Counted from the first letter of the stretch, positions 46,274 to 57,400 are shown. The stretch is 64,000 nucleotides of DNA from CAZZBK01 sp964387325 (GCA_964387325.1 CAYLYE010000001.1:80095-144094), one strand, 5' to 3'. Notes: a model not told the origin generated them from the letters alone. Numbers and translations: made by a program.

Positions 46274-48160
46274 CTAGATCGGCTCGCCATTCCAGCGGAC
46301 GTAGCCTTCCATCGCAAAGTACTCGGGCAGCCCCAGGGCGTTGTACTGATCGGCCGTGTTGCGATTGCGATCCTCGGCTCGCTGCCAAAACTCACGCTTG
46401 TCGCTGCCGGGAAACAAGGCGGCGTCCTTTTGCGACTCGTGCCGGAATATGGCCTGACGCTTGATCGCCAAGTCGCGCGGCGACAACGGAACCGCAATCT
46501 CAATCTCGTCCAGCGGCCACTCCTGCCACGCCCCACGATACAGCAGCACCTCGGGCAACGTCTGGCCCGCGTCACGCATCTGGTACATGGCCTGAAAGAT
46601 CGCCTCGGCACACACACGATGCGTGCCATGCGGATCGCTCAGGTCGCCGGCCACGTACACCTGATCGAACTGCAAACGCTCGAGCAGGCTGCGAATGATC
46701 TGCACGTCGGCGCTACCCACCGGGTTCTTGGCGATCGTACCGGTACGATAGAACGGCAAGTCGAGAAAGTGCAGGTGCTCTTCGCGGCAACCGCAGACGA
46801 TCGCGCCGGCCTTGGCCTCGGCCCAGCGAATGAGCGCCTTGATCTTGAGCACCGCGTCACTGTCGGGCTCGCCCGGCTGCTTGAGCGCCAGCGACTTGTG
46901 AACTTGCTCCTCGACCTTGCGCGACGAGTCTTGATCGATACCAAACAGCCGGTTGTACTCGGTGACCAGATCGGCGATCAGGACCGCGTCGTGATCGAAC
47001 ACCGCGATGTTGCCGCTCGTCATGTAGGCGACATGCACGTCGTGGCCATCCTCGACCAGCCGGATCAGCGCGCCCCCCATGCTAATCACATCGTCGTCCG
47101 GGTGAGGGCTGAAACAAATCACCCGTTTGCGCTGCTCCTTGCCGGCCGGATGGTAGTTGATCGTCGAGTTCATCCAGCGGAACACATCGTGAGCCACTTT
47201 ATGGGCCGGTCCGTGCTCGCGTAGCAGGGTGTGTAAACTATGGTCACGGAAGTCTTGGTCGGCCAACTTGAGCAGCGCCTTGCCCGTCTGTTGCGAGAGC
47301 CACAGCACAGCACGCTTAATGAGCCGCTCGTTCCACTCGACATGACTGTTGAGCCACGGAGTGGCGATGCCGGTGAGCTGGGTGGCCGAGGCCGAATCGA
47401 CGAGCACGGTCACATCGCCATGCTCGCGCAGGCAGGTGGCTGGCACCTGCTCGGTCACCGGCCCCTCGCACAGTTGACGAATGATCGGTGCCTTGTGCTC
47501 GCCCAACGCCAGCAACAGGATTTTACGAGCCTGTAAGATGGTGCCTAGGCCGAGCGTCAGTCCTTGCGCCGGGACGTTGTCTTCGCTGAAGAAATCGCTC
47601 GCTGCGTCGCGTCGTGTGATCGGATCGAGTGTCACGAGCCGCATCCGGCTGTCGCGCGGCGAGAAAGGTTCGTTGAAGCCAATGTGCCCGTTGCGGCCGA
47701 TACCCAACACCTGCACGTCGATCCCGCCGTTGCGCTGAATCAGTTGCTCGTAGCCGCGGCAATACGCCTCGACCTCGCTGGCCTTCACCGTGCTGTCGGG
47801 GATATGGATGTTCGTGCCTTTGACGTTCACGTGATTGAAGAAGTTGTCGAACATCCAGCGCCGCAGGCTTTGCAACTGCTCGGGACGAATGCCGAAATAT
47901 TCATCCAAGTTGAACGTGATACAGCCGCTGAAATCGAGACGCTCGTCGCGATGCATGCGGACCAGTTCGCGATACACGCCCAGCGGCGTCGAGCCGGTCG
48001 GCAGGCCGAGCACGGCCATTTGGCCCAGGTTGTTGCGGTCGCGAATAATGTCGGCCACGATTTGCGCCACGGCGCGGGCCAAGTCGCGATTCGAGTCAAA
48101 CACGCGGATCGGCAGACGCGAGCCGCTCACCGATCGAGGAGCATTTTGCACAACAGACAT
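46274..48160 (-). CDS. nagB: Glucosamine-6-phosphate deaminase fused to PIG-L/LmbE deacetylase
   Basis: This is 628 residues from ATG 48160; a TTG nine codons up is possible. The N-terminal half is NagB: LGLPTGSTPLGVYRELV, FNLDEYFGI and GIGRNGHIGFNEPFSP (lid and active site). The C-terminal half is a PIG-L/LmbE zinc deacetylase: ICFSPHPDDDVISMGGALIR and GDLSDPHGTHRVC supply metal ligands. NagB converts glucosamine-6-phosphate to fructose-6-phosphate and ammonia; the second domain probably removes an acetyl or similar group from an amino sugar, so the fusion may do two consecutive steps. This fusion also occurs in Bacteroidetes and other planctomycetes. Confidence 0.9.
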   Translation of the reverse strand: MSVVQNAPRSVSGSRLPIRVFDSNRDLARAVAQIVADIIRDRNNLGQMAVLGLPTGSTPLGVYRELVRMHRDERLDFSGCITFNLDEYFGIRPEQLQSLRRWMFDNFFNHVNVKGTNIHIPDSTVKASEVEAYCRGYEQLIQRNGGIDVQVLGIGRNGHIGFNEPFSPRDSRMRLVTLDPITRRDAASDFFSEDNVPAQGLTLGLGTILQARKILLLALGEHKAPIIRQLCEGPVTEQVPATCLREHGDVTVLVDSASATQLTGIATPWLNSHVEWNERLIKRAVLWLSQQTGKALLKLADQDFRDHSLHTLLREHGPAHKVAHDVFRWMNSTINYHPAGKEQRKRVICFSPHPDDDVISMGGALIRLVEDGHDVHVAYMTSGNIAVFDHDAVLIADLVTEYNRLFGIDQDSSRKVEEQVHKSLALKQPGEPDSDAVLKIKALIRWAEAKAGAIVCGCREEHLHFLDLPFYRTGTIAKNPVGSADVQIIRSLLERLQFDQVYVAGDLSDPHGTHRVCAEAIFQAMYQMRDAGQTLPEVLLYRGAWQEWPLDEIEIAVPLSPRDLAIKRQAIFRHESQKDAALFPGSDKREFWQRAEDRNRNTADQYNALGLPEYFAMEGYVRWNGEPI

Positions 48161-48381
48161 GAGCGAAGCCTGAGCTCCGGGCGACAAACAGCAGGAAAGC
48201 AGCAGACCCTCAATTATGCCATGCCGACCCCGCCGCGACCATTGCCCCCGGCGGTCGTAATTGTCCTAGAAACTTTACTCGCCCGGTCCGGCAACGTAGG
48301 ATAGGAGGACTTTGCCTCCCCCCGTGGGCTCGTGGTTCCCGCCGCCTGTAAGACCTTTCCCCTCAAGGACCTGCTGCCGTG

Positions 48382-49623
48382 ATGCGCACTGTTGCTCGAT
48401 TGCTCTGCTCGTTGGTCGTGTTGTCATTCGTCGTTGAGGTCTCGGCCCAAACCTGGTCCCGTTACCGTGGACCCAACGGCACGGGGGTCGTCTCGGCGCC
48501 GAACATCCCGAGCAAGTGGACCGAAGCCGACTACAACTGGAAAACCAAACTCCCCGGCCAAGGGCACTCGTCGCCGGTCCTGTGGGGCGACAAGATCTTC
48601 TTGCTCAGTGCCGATGACGACCCCGCCGTGCGTTATGTGCTGTGCGTATCGGCCAAGGACGGCAAGATCCTCTGGCAACGGCAGTACCCTGCCAAGCTGC
48701 ACAAGAAGCACCTGCTCAACACGTTTGCTTCGAGCACTCCGGCAGTCGACGCCGAGCGTATTTACGTGAGCTGGTCGACCCCCGAAGAGTACACGTTCCT
48801 CGCGCTCACGCATGATGGCCGCGACGCGTGGCGCTTGAACCTCGGTCCTTACATCAGCCAGCATAGCTGCGGCACCTCGCCCATGCTCTATGGCGACATG
48901 GTCATTCTGTGCAACGAGCAGGATGGCGAAATGAAGGGTGAGAACGACGGCGCTGGCGTGAGTTTCTTGCTCGCCGTGTCGGCCAAGGACGGCAGCCAAC
49001 GCTGGCGCATCGATCGCAAGAGCGCCGTGGTCACGTACTCGACTGCGTGCGTTTATCCGTACAAAGGACAAGACGTGCTGCTGTTCAACAGCCAGGGGCA
49101 CGGCATCAGCGCCGTCGAACCCAAGAGCGGCAAAGTGCTCTGGGAAACCGAGGTGTTGAACAAGCGGAGCGTGAGCTCACCCGTGTTTTATAAAGACCTC
49201 GTGTTTGCCACCTGCGGCTCGGGAGGCGGCGGCAACTACGTGGTCGCCGTGCGCGTGGGTGACAAGCCCGAGATCGCTTACAAGATCGAGGACTCGGCCC
49301 CGTATGTGCCAACGCTGCTCGTGAAAGATGATCTGCTGTTCATGTGGAGCGAGAAGGGAATTGTGAGCTGCGCCAAGGCGGCGACGGGCGAAGTGCTCTG
49401 GAAGGAGCGGCTCGGCGGCAAGTTCTGGGGCTCGCCGATCTGCATCGACGACCGGCTCTACTGCACGGCCGAGGATGGCGAGGTGATCGTCATCGCCGCC
49501 AAGGACAAGTACGAATTGCTCGCCAAGAATCCGCTCGGCGAGGCCAGCAGCTCGACCCCCGCGGTGGCCGATGGCCGCCTGTACTTGCGGAGCGTCTCGC
49601 ACTTGATCTCGCTCGGAAAGTAA
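48382..49623 (+). CDS. PQQ-type beta-propeller secreted protein
   Basis: This is 413 residues from ATG 48382, with a signal peptide (MRTVARLLCSLVVLSFVVEV). The body is made of PQQ-like propeller blades: LPGQGHSSPVLWGDKIFLLS, KDGKILWQRQ, AVEPKSGKVLWETEVL, KAATGEVLWKERLGG and SSSTPAVADGRLYLRS. No enzymatic residues were recognised; such proteins act in protein-protein contacts or in outer-membrane assembly. It stands alone. Nothing else was seen in the 299 bases that follow it. Confidence 0.85.
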   Translation: MRTVARLLCSLVVLSFVVEVSAQTWSRYRGPNGTGVVSAPNIPSKWTEADYNWKTKLPGQGHSSPVLWGDKIFLLSADDDPAVRYVLCVSAKDGKILWQRQYPAKLHKKHLLNTFASSTPAVDAERIYVSWSTPEEYTFLALTHDGRDAWRLNLGPYISQHSCGTSPMLYGDMVILCNEQDGEMKGENDGAGVSFLLAVSAKDGSQRWRIDRKSAVVTYSTACVYPYKGQDVLLFNSQGHGISAVEPKSGKVLWETEVLNKRSVSSPVFYKDLVFATCGSGGGGNYVVAVRVGDKPEIAYKIEDSAPYVPTLLVKDDLLFMWSEKGIVSCAKAATGEVLWKERLGGKFWGSPICIDDRLYCTAEDGEVIVIAAKDKYELLAKNPLGEASSSTPAVADGRLYLRSVSHLISLGK

Positions 49624-49922
49624 GCGGACGAGGGTCCGTTGGTCGAGCAGGAACACTCTCAAAGCGATCGAAATCCGGACGGCTGCGGCTGTTGGGCGGA
49701 ATGATCGGCGACGGTCTGAAAAAAACTTCCGGCGAAGCCAAATTTTCTTGGTGGAATATTTCCCCCGTCGCGCGTTAAAGACCTTATGAACCACGCGGGA
49801 CGCCTCGAAAAATCCTTCGAGGCCGCTCGCCGATTCACTCGTCTTTCATCTCGTCTTCACGTCTCTGCCTGACGTTTCCTCAACGCTCAGGTCTCGTCTC
49901 ATTGTGTCGGAGGTCTCCCATC

Positions 49923-50636
49923 ATGTCCGCAGACAATGCATCACCCCGCTACCCACGTCGCGATCCGTTCACTCGCCATTCGCTGCACCGCAGCCTGTGG
50001 CTCGAAAGTCTCGAAGACCGGCTCTTGCTCTACGGCGTGACTGACCAGCAGCAGGGCCAACCTCAAGGGGCTGCGATGATCGGCTCGGCCGTCGCGGGCC
50101 AGACACAAGGTGGTCAACAACAGGGTGGCCAGCAACAACAAGGTGCCCAACAGGGAATACCGGGCGGAGCCCAAGGAGGCGCTCAGGGGGGACAAAAATT
50201 GCCCGCCGGAGCAGGCGGTCAGCAAGGAGCCCAGATGCCGGGAGGTCAACAAACGGGCGCGCAACAAAAACCCGCCGCACCGCAGGGAGCCCAACAGCAA
50301 GGCACTGGCCCCCAAGCGGGTGCTCAGGCCGGTCAACAACCGACCGGTCCATCGAAACCGACTGGAGCACAAGTCGGCGGTCAACAGCAAGGCGCACCGA
50401 AAGGCGGACAACCGCAGGCAGGCGCCACGCAAGCAGGTGCCCAACAAGGGGGCGCACAACGAAAACCGACCGCTCCTCAAGCAGGCCAACAACCAGCCAC
50501 TCAGCAGACGGGCGGACAGCAGCAAAGCAACGTCAGCCCGCAAGCCTTCGACGCCATCTATAATCAACTCGGCGGGAGCAATACGACCAATAACGGTACC
50601 GGCACGAAGCTAACCTACACCGGAACCGCTCGCTAA
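49923..50636 (+). CDS. Q/G/A-rich surface protein with LESLEDR motif
   Basis: This is 237 residues from ATG 49923, preceded by GGAGG. The N-terminus includes LHRSLWLESLEDRLLL, the planctomycete motif found at the start of many surface or extracellular proteins and thought to direct sorting. The middle 160 residues are low-complexity repeats of Gln, Gly, Ala and Pro (GGQQQGG, QAGAQ). The last 30 residues (QAFDAIYNQLGGSN) are more complex. It may be a disordered surface or biofilm matrix protein. A strong terminator follows. Confidence 0.78.
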   Translation: MSADNASPRYPRRDPFTRHSLHRSLWLESLEDRLLLYGVTDQQQGQPQGAAMIGSAVAGQTQGGQQQGGQQQQGAQQGIPGGAQGGAQGGQKLPAGAGGQQGAQMPGGQQTGAQQKPAAPQGAQQQGTGPQAGAQAGQQPTGPSKPTGAQVGGQQQGAPKGGQPQAGATQAGAQQGGAQRKPTAPQAGQQPATQQTGGQQQSNVSPQAFDAIYNQLGGSNTTNNGTGTKLTYTGTAR

Positions 50637-50665
50637 TTCAGGCAACGGAGTGATTGGGAGACGGA

Positions 50666-50721
50666 CGGGAAGAAGGGAACGGTGAGCCTCGCGGCAGCCT
50701 CCCTTCTTCCCGGTTTTTTTT
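50666..50721 (+). terminator. Rho-independent terminator
   Basis: A perfect 13-bp stem CGGGAAGAAGGGA / TCCCTTCTTCCCG is followed, after one base, by eight Ts. It ends the Q/G-rich protein gene. Confidence 0.93.
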
Positions 50722-50875
50722 GCGCGGAGGAGCAATCCTGCTGCGGTGACGCGCGGGCGAAATGCTCGCCCAGGCGATGCAGCCAAGCCGGTGGTGCTTT
50801 ACAACCGCGGCTGGGCAGAGTGTAATCCCCTCTCGCCAACCTTTGCGCCAATCACCGCCTCGCAGGACTCACGCC

Positions 50876-52327
50876 ATGGCCGACGCACCCCAATACGATC
50901 CGTATGCCATGACTGCGGATCTGGTCCGTGACCCGCCCGTGAGCTTGTGGGCAGCACTCAAAAAGATCGGGCCGGGCATTATCCTCGCCGGCAGCATTGT
51001 CGGCTCGGGCGAGTTGATTGTCACCACATCGCTCGGGGCCGAGGTGGGTTACGGCTTCCTGTGGCTCATCTTGTTTAGTTGCTTTATCAAGGTGTTCGTG
51101 CAAATCGAGCTAGGGCGCAACGCCATCTCGTCGGGGCTCCCCACGCTGACTGCGCTCAACGAACTGCCGGGTCCCAAGCTCGGCGCGCATTGGTTGGTCT
51201 GGTGGTGGTTCGTGATGCTGCTGTGCAGCGTCTCGCAATTGGGCGGCATGACCGGCGCGGTTGGGCAATCGCTCAACATCGGGTTCCCTGGCGTGAGCGA
51301 GTCGATTCGCACGCAACTCGAGTCGGTCGCGCCGCAATGGGCGCTCTCGGTCAGCGAGCGGCCCGAGTTGCCCTGGGCGTTTCTGACCTGCCTCGTGGCG
51401 ATTGCGTTGCTCCGTAGCGGCGGCTATCGCCGAGTCGAGCTGCTCACGACGCTGCTCGTGGCCGGCGTGACGTTTATCACGCTGGTCTGTGTGCTGGCCC
51501 TGCCGGCGACCGGTTTCGCCCCCAATGTCGACGATATGATCAAAGGCTTGTTGCCGATCATCCCCGCCGTCGGGGTCGCCAAGGCGCTGGGAGCCTTTGG
51601 CATTACCGGCGTCGGGGCCAGCGAACTCTATTCCTATCCGTACTGGTGTATCGAGAAAGGATACGCGCGCTACACCGGGCCGCGCGACAACAGCGACGCT
51701 TGGGTCCGCCGCGCCAAAGGCTGGATGCGCGTGCTATACCTCGACGCCTGGGTGAGCATGCTCGTCTTCACGGTCGCGACGGTCGCGTTCTACATCATGG
51801 GCGCAAGTGTGCTGCATCCTCAGGGGCTCGACCCCAAAGGCTCGCAGATGATTCGCGTGCTGTCCGAGATGTACATCGGCCCATTCGGCAAGTGGACGCA
51901 GGTCGTATTCATCATCGGCGCCGGCCTGACACTGTTCAAAACACTGTACGTGTCGGCCGCCTCGCATAGCCGGCTGGTGACCGATTTCTTTCGCCTCAAC
52001 GGATTTGTCGACGTACCTGACGTAACTTCGCGCAACCGTTGGGTCAGCCGACTGCAGGTCTTTTTTCCCATCTTCGCTTTGGTCCTGTTCCTGTGTTTTA
52101 AGGACCCACGGACGATGGTGATCTTCGGCGGCATGGCTCAAGCCGCGACACTCCCTGTCATCTCCGGAGCGACGCTCTATCTACGCTATCGTCGGACCGA
52201 TCCACGACTCGCGCCGTCCTTATTCAACGATTTGATGTTGTGGGTCGCGTTTGTCTCGATCACCGCCGTCTCCGGTTACGGCGTGTTCACCGGCATCCGC
52301 GACCTCGTCACGACGCTGATGTCATAA
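50876..52327 (+). CDS. Divergent Nramp-family transporter
   Basis: This is 483 residues from ATG 50876, with about eleven membrane helices in the LeuT-type layout. In TM1, Nramp metal transporters have DPGN; here the region reads IILAGSIVGSGELIVTTSLG, without DPGN. In TM6, the usual MPH metal ligand is also missing (AFGITGVGASELYSYPYW). It therefore belongs to the Nramp superfamily but probably does not carry the usual Mn2+/Fe2+; the substrate is unknown. Confidence 0.8.
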   Translation: MADAPQYDPYAMTADLVRDPPVSLWAALKKIGPGIILAGSIVGSGELIVTTSLGAEVGYGFLWLILFSCFIKVFVQIELGRNAISSGLPTLTALNELPGPKLGAHWLVWWWFVMLLCSVSQLGGMTGAVGQSLNIGFPGVSESIRTQLESVAPQWALSVSERPELPWAFLTCLVAIALLRSGGYRRVELLTTLLVAGVTFITLVCVLALPATGFAPNVDDMIKGLLPIIPAVGVAKALGAFGITGVGASELYSYPYWCIEKGYARYTGPRDNSDAWVRRAKGWMRVLYLDAWVSMLVFTVATVAFYIMGASVLHPQGLDPKGSQMIRVLSEMYIGPFGKWTQVVFIIGAGLTLFKTLYVSAASHSRLVTDFFRLNGFVDVPDVTSRNRWVSRLQVFFPIFALVLFLCFKDPRTMVIFGGMAQAATLPVISGATLYLRYRRTDPRLAPSLFNDLMLWVAFVSITAVSGYGVFTGIRDLVTTLMS

Positions 52328-52438
52328 ACTCGCGGCGACTGACATGAATTCGCGCCGCTTGCTTGACAGTCGCGGCCCCAGCGATTACGCAGGAGATATC
52401 TCCTGTGTGATTGGCAACCGTGGTAAAGGAAATTCGTC

Positions 52439-53404
52439 TTGGATCGCTGGCGTTGGTGGGTCATGCTGCTCGGGCCTTGGCCGATTCTAGCGGTCTCGCT
52501 GGGGTTGTCGCGCTGGGCGCGGAGCGAACCCTCACCGCCGCCGAGTTTGAACGTCGTGCGCCGTCTCGTGATCGACGATCCACTCGTGCAAACCGCCTCC
52601 TTCGAAGCCGACATCCATGAGCAACTCGCGCTGGCTTGTCGCGGTCGGGCCGACGAGTTGCGCGAGCAGTTGGGTCCCGCGGCCGCGGTGATCGTTCGCG
52701 CGCCGTTTGTCTTGGCCGGCGATCAAACGGCCGACGCGCTCGATGACTGGCATCGGCAGACGATCGCTCCCGCCGCGCGGGCCCTGCGCAACAGTTATTT
52801 CGATACCGCGCCGCATGAGCCGATCAGCGTGTTGCTCTTCGACAACTCGACCAGCTACGAGCATCACGCACGACAACTCTTTGGCGATGCCGACGTCAGT
52901 ATCTACGGCTACTACCGTCCCCATCTGCGCACGATGATCTTGAACGCGGCCACGGGAGGCGGCACGGTCCTGCATGAGCTGACTCACGCCCTGGCGGCGT
53001 TCGACTTTCCGCAAATGCCCGACTGGTTTAATGAAGGCCTCGCCTCGCTGCACGAACAATCGCACATCCGCTCCGACGAGTCGGGGGTCGACGGTCTCGT
53101 GAACTGGCGGTTGAGCGGTTTGCAGAGTGCGATCGTCGCTGGCCAAGCTCCGTCGCTCGTCGCGCTGCTGGAGAACAAAAAGTTCCGCGGCGAACAGGTC
53201 GGCATGAACTACGCCCAGGCGCGGTATCTGTGTCTGTTTTTGCAACAGCACGGCCGGCTCGAAGCGTTCTACCGACGGTTTCGCGCCACGCATCGCGACG
53301 ACCCGCAGGGTCATGCCGCGCTGCTAGCACAGTTTCCTGAACAAAATTTTTTGCAACTCGACGCCCAATTTCAGAATTGGGTCGCCCAGTTGCCTCGTCC
53401 TTAG
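52439..53404 (+). CDS. HExxH putative secreted zinc protease
   Basis: This is 321 residues from TTG 52439, which has AGGA upstream. One N-terminal membrane helix or signal anchor (WWVMLLGPWPILAVSLGLS) precedes a gluzincin-like domain: active-site HELTH within GTVLHELTHALAAF, then WFNEGLASLHEQ whose Glu may be the third zinc ligand. Length and motif fit the DUF1570-like metallopeptidase group. Substrate unknown; anchored outside the cytoplasmic membrane. Confidence 0.82.
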   Translation: MDRWRWWVMLLGPWPILAVSLGLSRWARSEPSPPPSLNVVRRLVIDDPLVQTASFEADIHEQLALACRGRADELREQLGPAAAVIVRAPFVLAGDQTADALDDWHRQTIAPAARALRNSYFDTAPHEPISVLLFDNSTSYEHHARQLFGDADVSIYGYYRPHLRTMILNAATGGGTVLHELTHALAAFDFPQMPDWFNEGLASLHEQSHIRSDESGVDGLVNWRLSGLQSAIVAGQAPSLVALLENKKFRGEQVGMNYAQARYLCLFLQQHGRLEAFYRRFRATHRDDPQGHAALLAQFPEQNFLQLDAQFQNWVAQLPRP

Positions 53405-53443
53405 TGGTTGTTCCATTCCCCCGCTCTGCTATAAATTCACACT

Positions 53444-54223
53444 ATGAATCCCAATCTAATTAAGCTGTTCGATTTGACAGGTCGCGTCGCTCTGGTCACC
53501 GGAGGGAGCAAAGGGCTGGGCCTCGCCATGGCTCGCGTCTACGCTGAAGCAGGCGCCGACGTGTTCATCACCAGCCGGCACGAGGACGAGTTGAAGGCGG
53601 CCGTCGCGCAGATCAAGGACGGCAATAGCGGCCGGGTCGAGTATGCTGTCATCGACATGACCGATCGCGCCGCGGTCGACAAGCTCGGCAAGTCGGTCGA
53701 GGCGAAGCTGGGACGCATCGACATCCTGGTCAACAACGCCGGCTCGAATTTGCCGCAACAAATCGACCAGATCAAGGACGCCGATTGGGATCGCCTCGTC
53801 GAACTGAACCTGAGTAGCTGTATGGCTTTGGCTCGCGCCGTCACGCCGGGCATGCGCCAGCGCAAGTGGGGCCGGATCATTCACATCTCGTCGATCATGG
53901 GGCTGGCGAGCAAAGAGGGTCGCAATGCCTACTCGGCCACCAAAGCCGCGCTCGTGGGCATGGCCAAGGCCACCGCGCAAGACGTCGGCGCCGACGGTAT
54001 CACGGTCAACTGCATTGCCCCAGGACCCTTCCTGACCGACCTGCCGGGCAAGATGCTCAGCGATGCTGAGAAGAAGGTGTTCGCCGATCGCACGGCACTT
54101 GGCCGCTGGGGCCAACCACGCGAGTTGGCTGGGACAGCGTTGCTGCTAGGCAGCGATGCTGGCAGCTACATCACCGGCACGGTGTTGGTGGTCGACGGCG
54201 GCACGCTGTGCAAGACGTTCTGA
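53444..54223 (+). CDS. Short-chain dehydrogenase/reductase
   Basis: This is a 259-residue classical SDR. The NAD(P)-binding motif TGGSKGLG, the NNAG motif (ILVNNAGSN) and the catalytic Ser and YxxxK (HISSIMG and NAYSATKAA) are all present, ending in ITGTVLVVDGGT. It is FabG/gluconate-dehydrogenase-like; the substrate is not predictable. A TATAAA eight bases before the ATG suggests a very short or absent leader. Confidence 0.92.
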   Translation: MNPNLIKLFDLTGRVALVTGGSKGLGLAMARVYAEAGADVFITSRHEDELKAAVAQIKDGNSGRVEYAVIDMTDRAAVDKLGKSVEAKLGRIDILVNNAGSNLPQQIDQIKDADWDRLVELNLSSCMALARAVTPGMRQRKWGRIIHISSIMGLASKEGRNAYSATKAALVGMAKATAQDVGADGITVNCIAPGPFLTDLPGKMLSDAEKKVFADRTALGRWGQPRELAGTALLLGSDAGSYITGTVLVVDGGTLCKTF

Positions 54224-54264
54224 GATCGTCACTTAGCACAGCGCGTTCAGGGCCTCAAGCTGCC

Positions 54265-54294
54265 TTGACCCTCGCGGCGCGCGATACCTATAAT
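54265..54294 (+). promoter_or_regulatory. Strong sigma-70-like promoter of the LptD-like gene
   Basis: TTGACC and a perfect TATAAT are separated by 18 bases. It lies about 150 bases upstream of the LptD-like start and just after the SDR gene. Confidence 0.7.
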
Positions 54295-54444
54295 CCCGCC
54301 CGCTCTTCAGACCCCCAACGGTTTTGCTAACTCCTTTTGCACCTTTGCGCTGGAGCTGTTCGTGTATCGCGCGCAACTTGTGTTGCTCGTGACTCGCGAG
54401 ATGGCTTCGGACAGGACGTTGCTCGTTTGCTAACGCGATCGGTC

Positions 54445-57400
54445 ATGGATGATCGAGGCGAGACGCACCGCGCGCCCCATCGGCGCCGCGCCGTGGGGTT
54501 GTGTGCGCTGCTCGCATGGTTCGTCAGCGCGCTCTCGTCGATCGCACAGGCTCAAGTCGATCTGCCGCGCGGCGATCCCACCGAGCGATTCACTTTCACC
54601 GCCCAACGTGCGAGCAAATGGGCTGACGGCACCTACGACGTCTGGTTGTTGCAAGGCGATGTTACGCTGCAACAAGGGACCGCGATCGCGCGCAGTCAGG
54701 AAGGCGTGTTGTGGATTCGGCGTGGAACCGATCCCAACGAGCAGCTCAACATGGTGATTGCGTACCTCGAAGGGAACGTGAACATCAACTATCAACGAGC
54801 CGGCTATCCGTATCAACTCACCGATCGCACGTGGCTTGGCGAGTTCTTTTCAGCACAGCCGATCGAGGCCCGTGCTCCGCCGCCGGGTCCCGAGCCGCCC
54901 GTAAAGCCGCCCGTGTTTGCCAACGCGCTCGCGCGGCGCGACCCGATCTCGCCGCAGGCCGTAGTCCGCACACAGTTTGATCTCCCCACGCCTTCGACCG
55001 CGCCGGCCGTACCGGCTCCGACCGTCGTGCCGGCTCCGGTCGGAGCGCCGGTCGTGGGCGGGGCGCGTCGCATTCGCGCCTTTCCTCGCAGCAGCGTGCC
55101 GCTCCAGGTGCGCTTTGAGCCCAACCCCAACGACCCGACCGGCCAGGAACAAATTGTCACGGTCCCGACCGGAATCAACCTGATCGTCGATGGTCTGCCG
55201 CAGGTCGGTCAGATCGACGTATCGACCGATCGCATGGTGATCTGGACCCAAGGCGTGGGACTCAATGCCGGAGGCGAGACGACGCAAGACCCCAGCACGC
55301 CGCTCGAACTCTACATGGAAGGGAACATTGTCTTCCGCCAAGGAGACCGCGTCGTGCATGCCGATCGCATGTACTACGACGTTCGCCGACAGGCGGGTGT
55401 GATCCTGGGAGTCGATCTGCTCACGCCACTGCCCGGCTTCCAGGGTATGACGCGCATGCGCGCCGAGTTGGTGCGGCAACTCGATCAAGACCGGTTCCTG
55501 GCCCAGTCGGCATTCATTACGACCAGCCGACTCGGTGCTCCGCGCTATCGTTTGCAGGCCGAGAACGTCATGTTCCAGGACGTGCAACAGGACGATTTCA
55601 ACTTCATCAATCAGCCACCGTCGGTCGATCCCTCGCAACCTCAACCGCAACCCCAACTCAAGCATCAGCAACTCGTCACGTCTCAGAATAATTTTGTCTA
55701 CCTGGGCAACATTCCGGTCGGCTACTGGCCGGTCTTCTCGGCTGATTTGAACGACCCGTCGTATTTCTTGCGGGGCATTCGCTTCAAAAACGATCAGGTT
55801 CTCGGCACGCAGGTGTACACCGATTGGGATTTGTTCCAACTGCTGGGCATTCGCAACAAGCCGCAAGGGGTCGATCTGACCGGCAGCTTGGATTACCTCA
55901 GCCTGCGCGGGTTCGCCGCCGGGGCCACGCTCGACTATCGCCGCGAAGAACTGTTCGGCCAACGGGGCGCCCCGACCGGCTTCGCCGACTTCTGGGGACT
56001 CAAAGAGAACGGCCTCGATCGACTGGGCAGTGACCGCTACAACCTCGCTAGCGAGGCCACCTATCGCTACCGCGGTCAAGGTCGCCACCGACAAACGATC
56101 TTCGACGGCTGGGAACTCACCGCCGAGTACGGCGCCATCAGCGATCGTAACTTCCTCGAACAGTACTTCCGCCGCGAATGGGACCAAGACAAAGATCAGA
56201 CCACCGGACTGCAACTCAAAAAGATTTGGGACAACCAGTCGCTGGGCATCGCAGCCGACGTTCGACTCAACAAGTTCTTCACGCAAACCGAGCGCCTGCC
56301 ACAAGCCGATCATTATCTGCTCGGCCAATCGCTGCTCTTCGACGCAATCACCTACAACGAGCACACGTCGATCGGCTATGACCGGCTCCGCGTGGGCAGC
56401 ATCCCACTCGATCCGTATCAGGCGTCGATCACGCAGCTGCGCCCCTGGGAGGTCACGGCTCAAGGCTCGGTCTTGACGACGCGGCACGAACTCGATCTGC
56501 CGTTCGCCGCCGGCCCCTTCAAATTTGTCCCCTTCGTGCTCGGCGAATACGGACACTGGGGACAAGACGTGAACAATCAATCGCTCGACCGACTTTACGG
56601 CCAAGCCGGTGTTCGCGCCAGCCTGCCGTTCTGGACCATGAATCCGTATGCCGAGAGCGAACTGTTCAACGTGCATGGCATCGCACATAAGGTGATGCTC
56701 GATGCCGAGTACTCGTATGCGACTACGAACCGTAGCCTGACCTTGCTGCCGTTGTACAACCCGCTCGACGACGATGCGCAAGAAGCATTCCGCCGCCGAT
56801 TTGTGTTCAACACCTTCGGTGGCACGATGCCGAATCAATTCGACGAACGGTCTTACGCCCTGCGCAGCGGCTTGCAAAATTGGGTCAGCTCACCCACGCC
56901 AGAAATTGCCGACAATCTCAGCACCTTCCGCTTAGGCGCACGTCAGCGATGGCAAACCAAACGCGGCCCGGCCGAAAATCGCCGCATCGTCGATTGGATC
57001 ACCTTCGACACGAACGTGACCTTGTTCACCGATCCCGATCGTGACAACTTTGGTCAGGTAGCCGGGTTGGCCAACTACGACTTCCGCTGGCATGTTGGCG
57101 ACCGACTCACCCTGCTCAGTAATGGAATGTACGACTTCTTCGACCAAGGATTGCACTATACGAGTGTCGGCGTAAATCTTACCCGGCCCCCGCGCGTCGG
57201 AGCATACCTGGGCTTCTCGACGATCAATGGCCCCGTGCAGTTCAACTCGCTGCTCGCGCAGATGTCGTATCGCCTGAGTCCCAAATGGATCGCCGCGGCC
57301 TTGGCGCTCGTCGACGTCAACAAGCAAGGGATCATCGGCAATCAACTGTCGCTGACCCGCGTGGGCGAATCGTTCATGACCAATTTCGCATTCAGCTACG

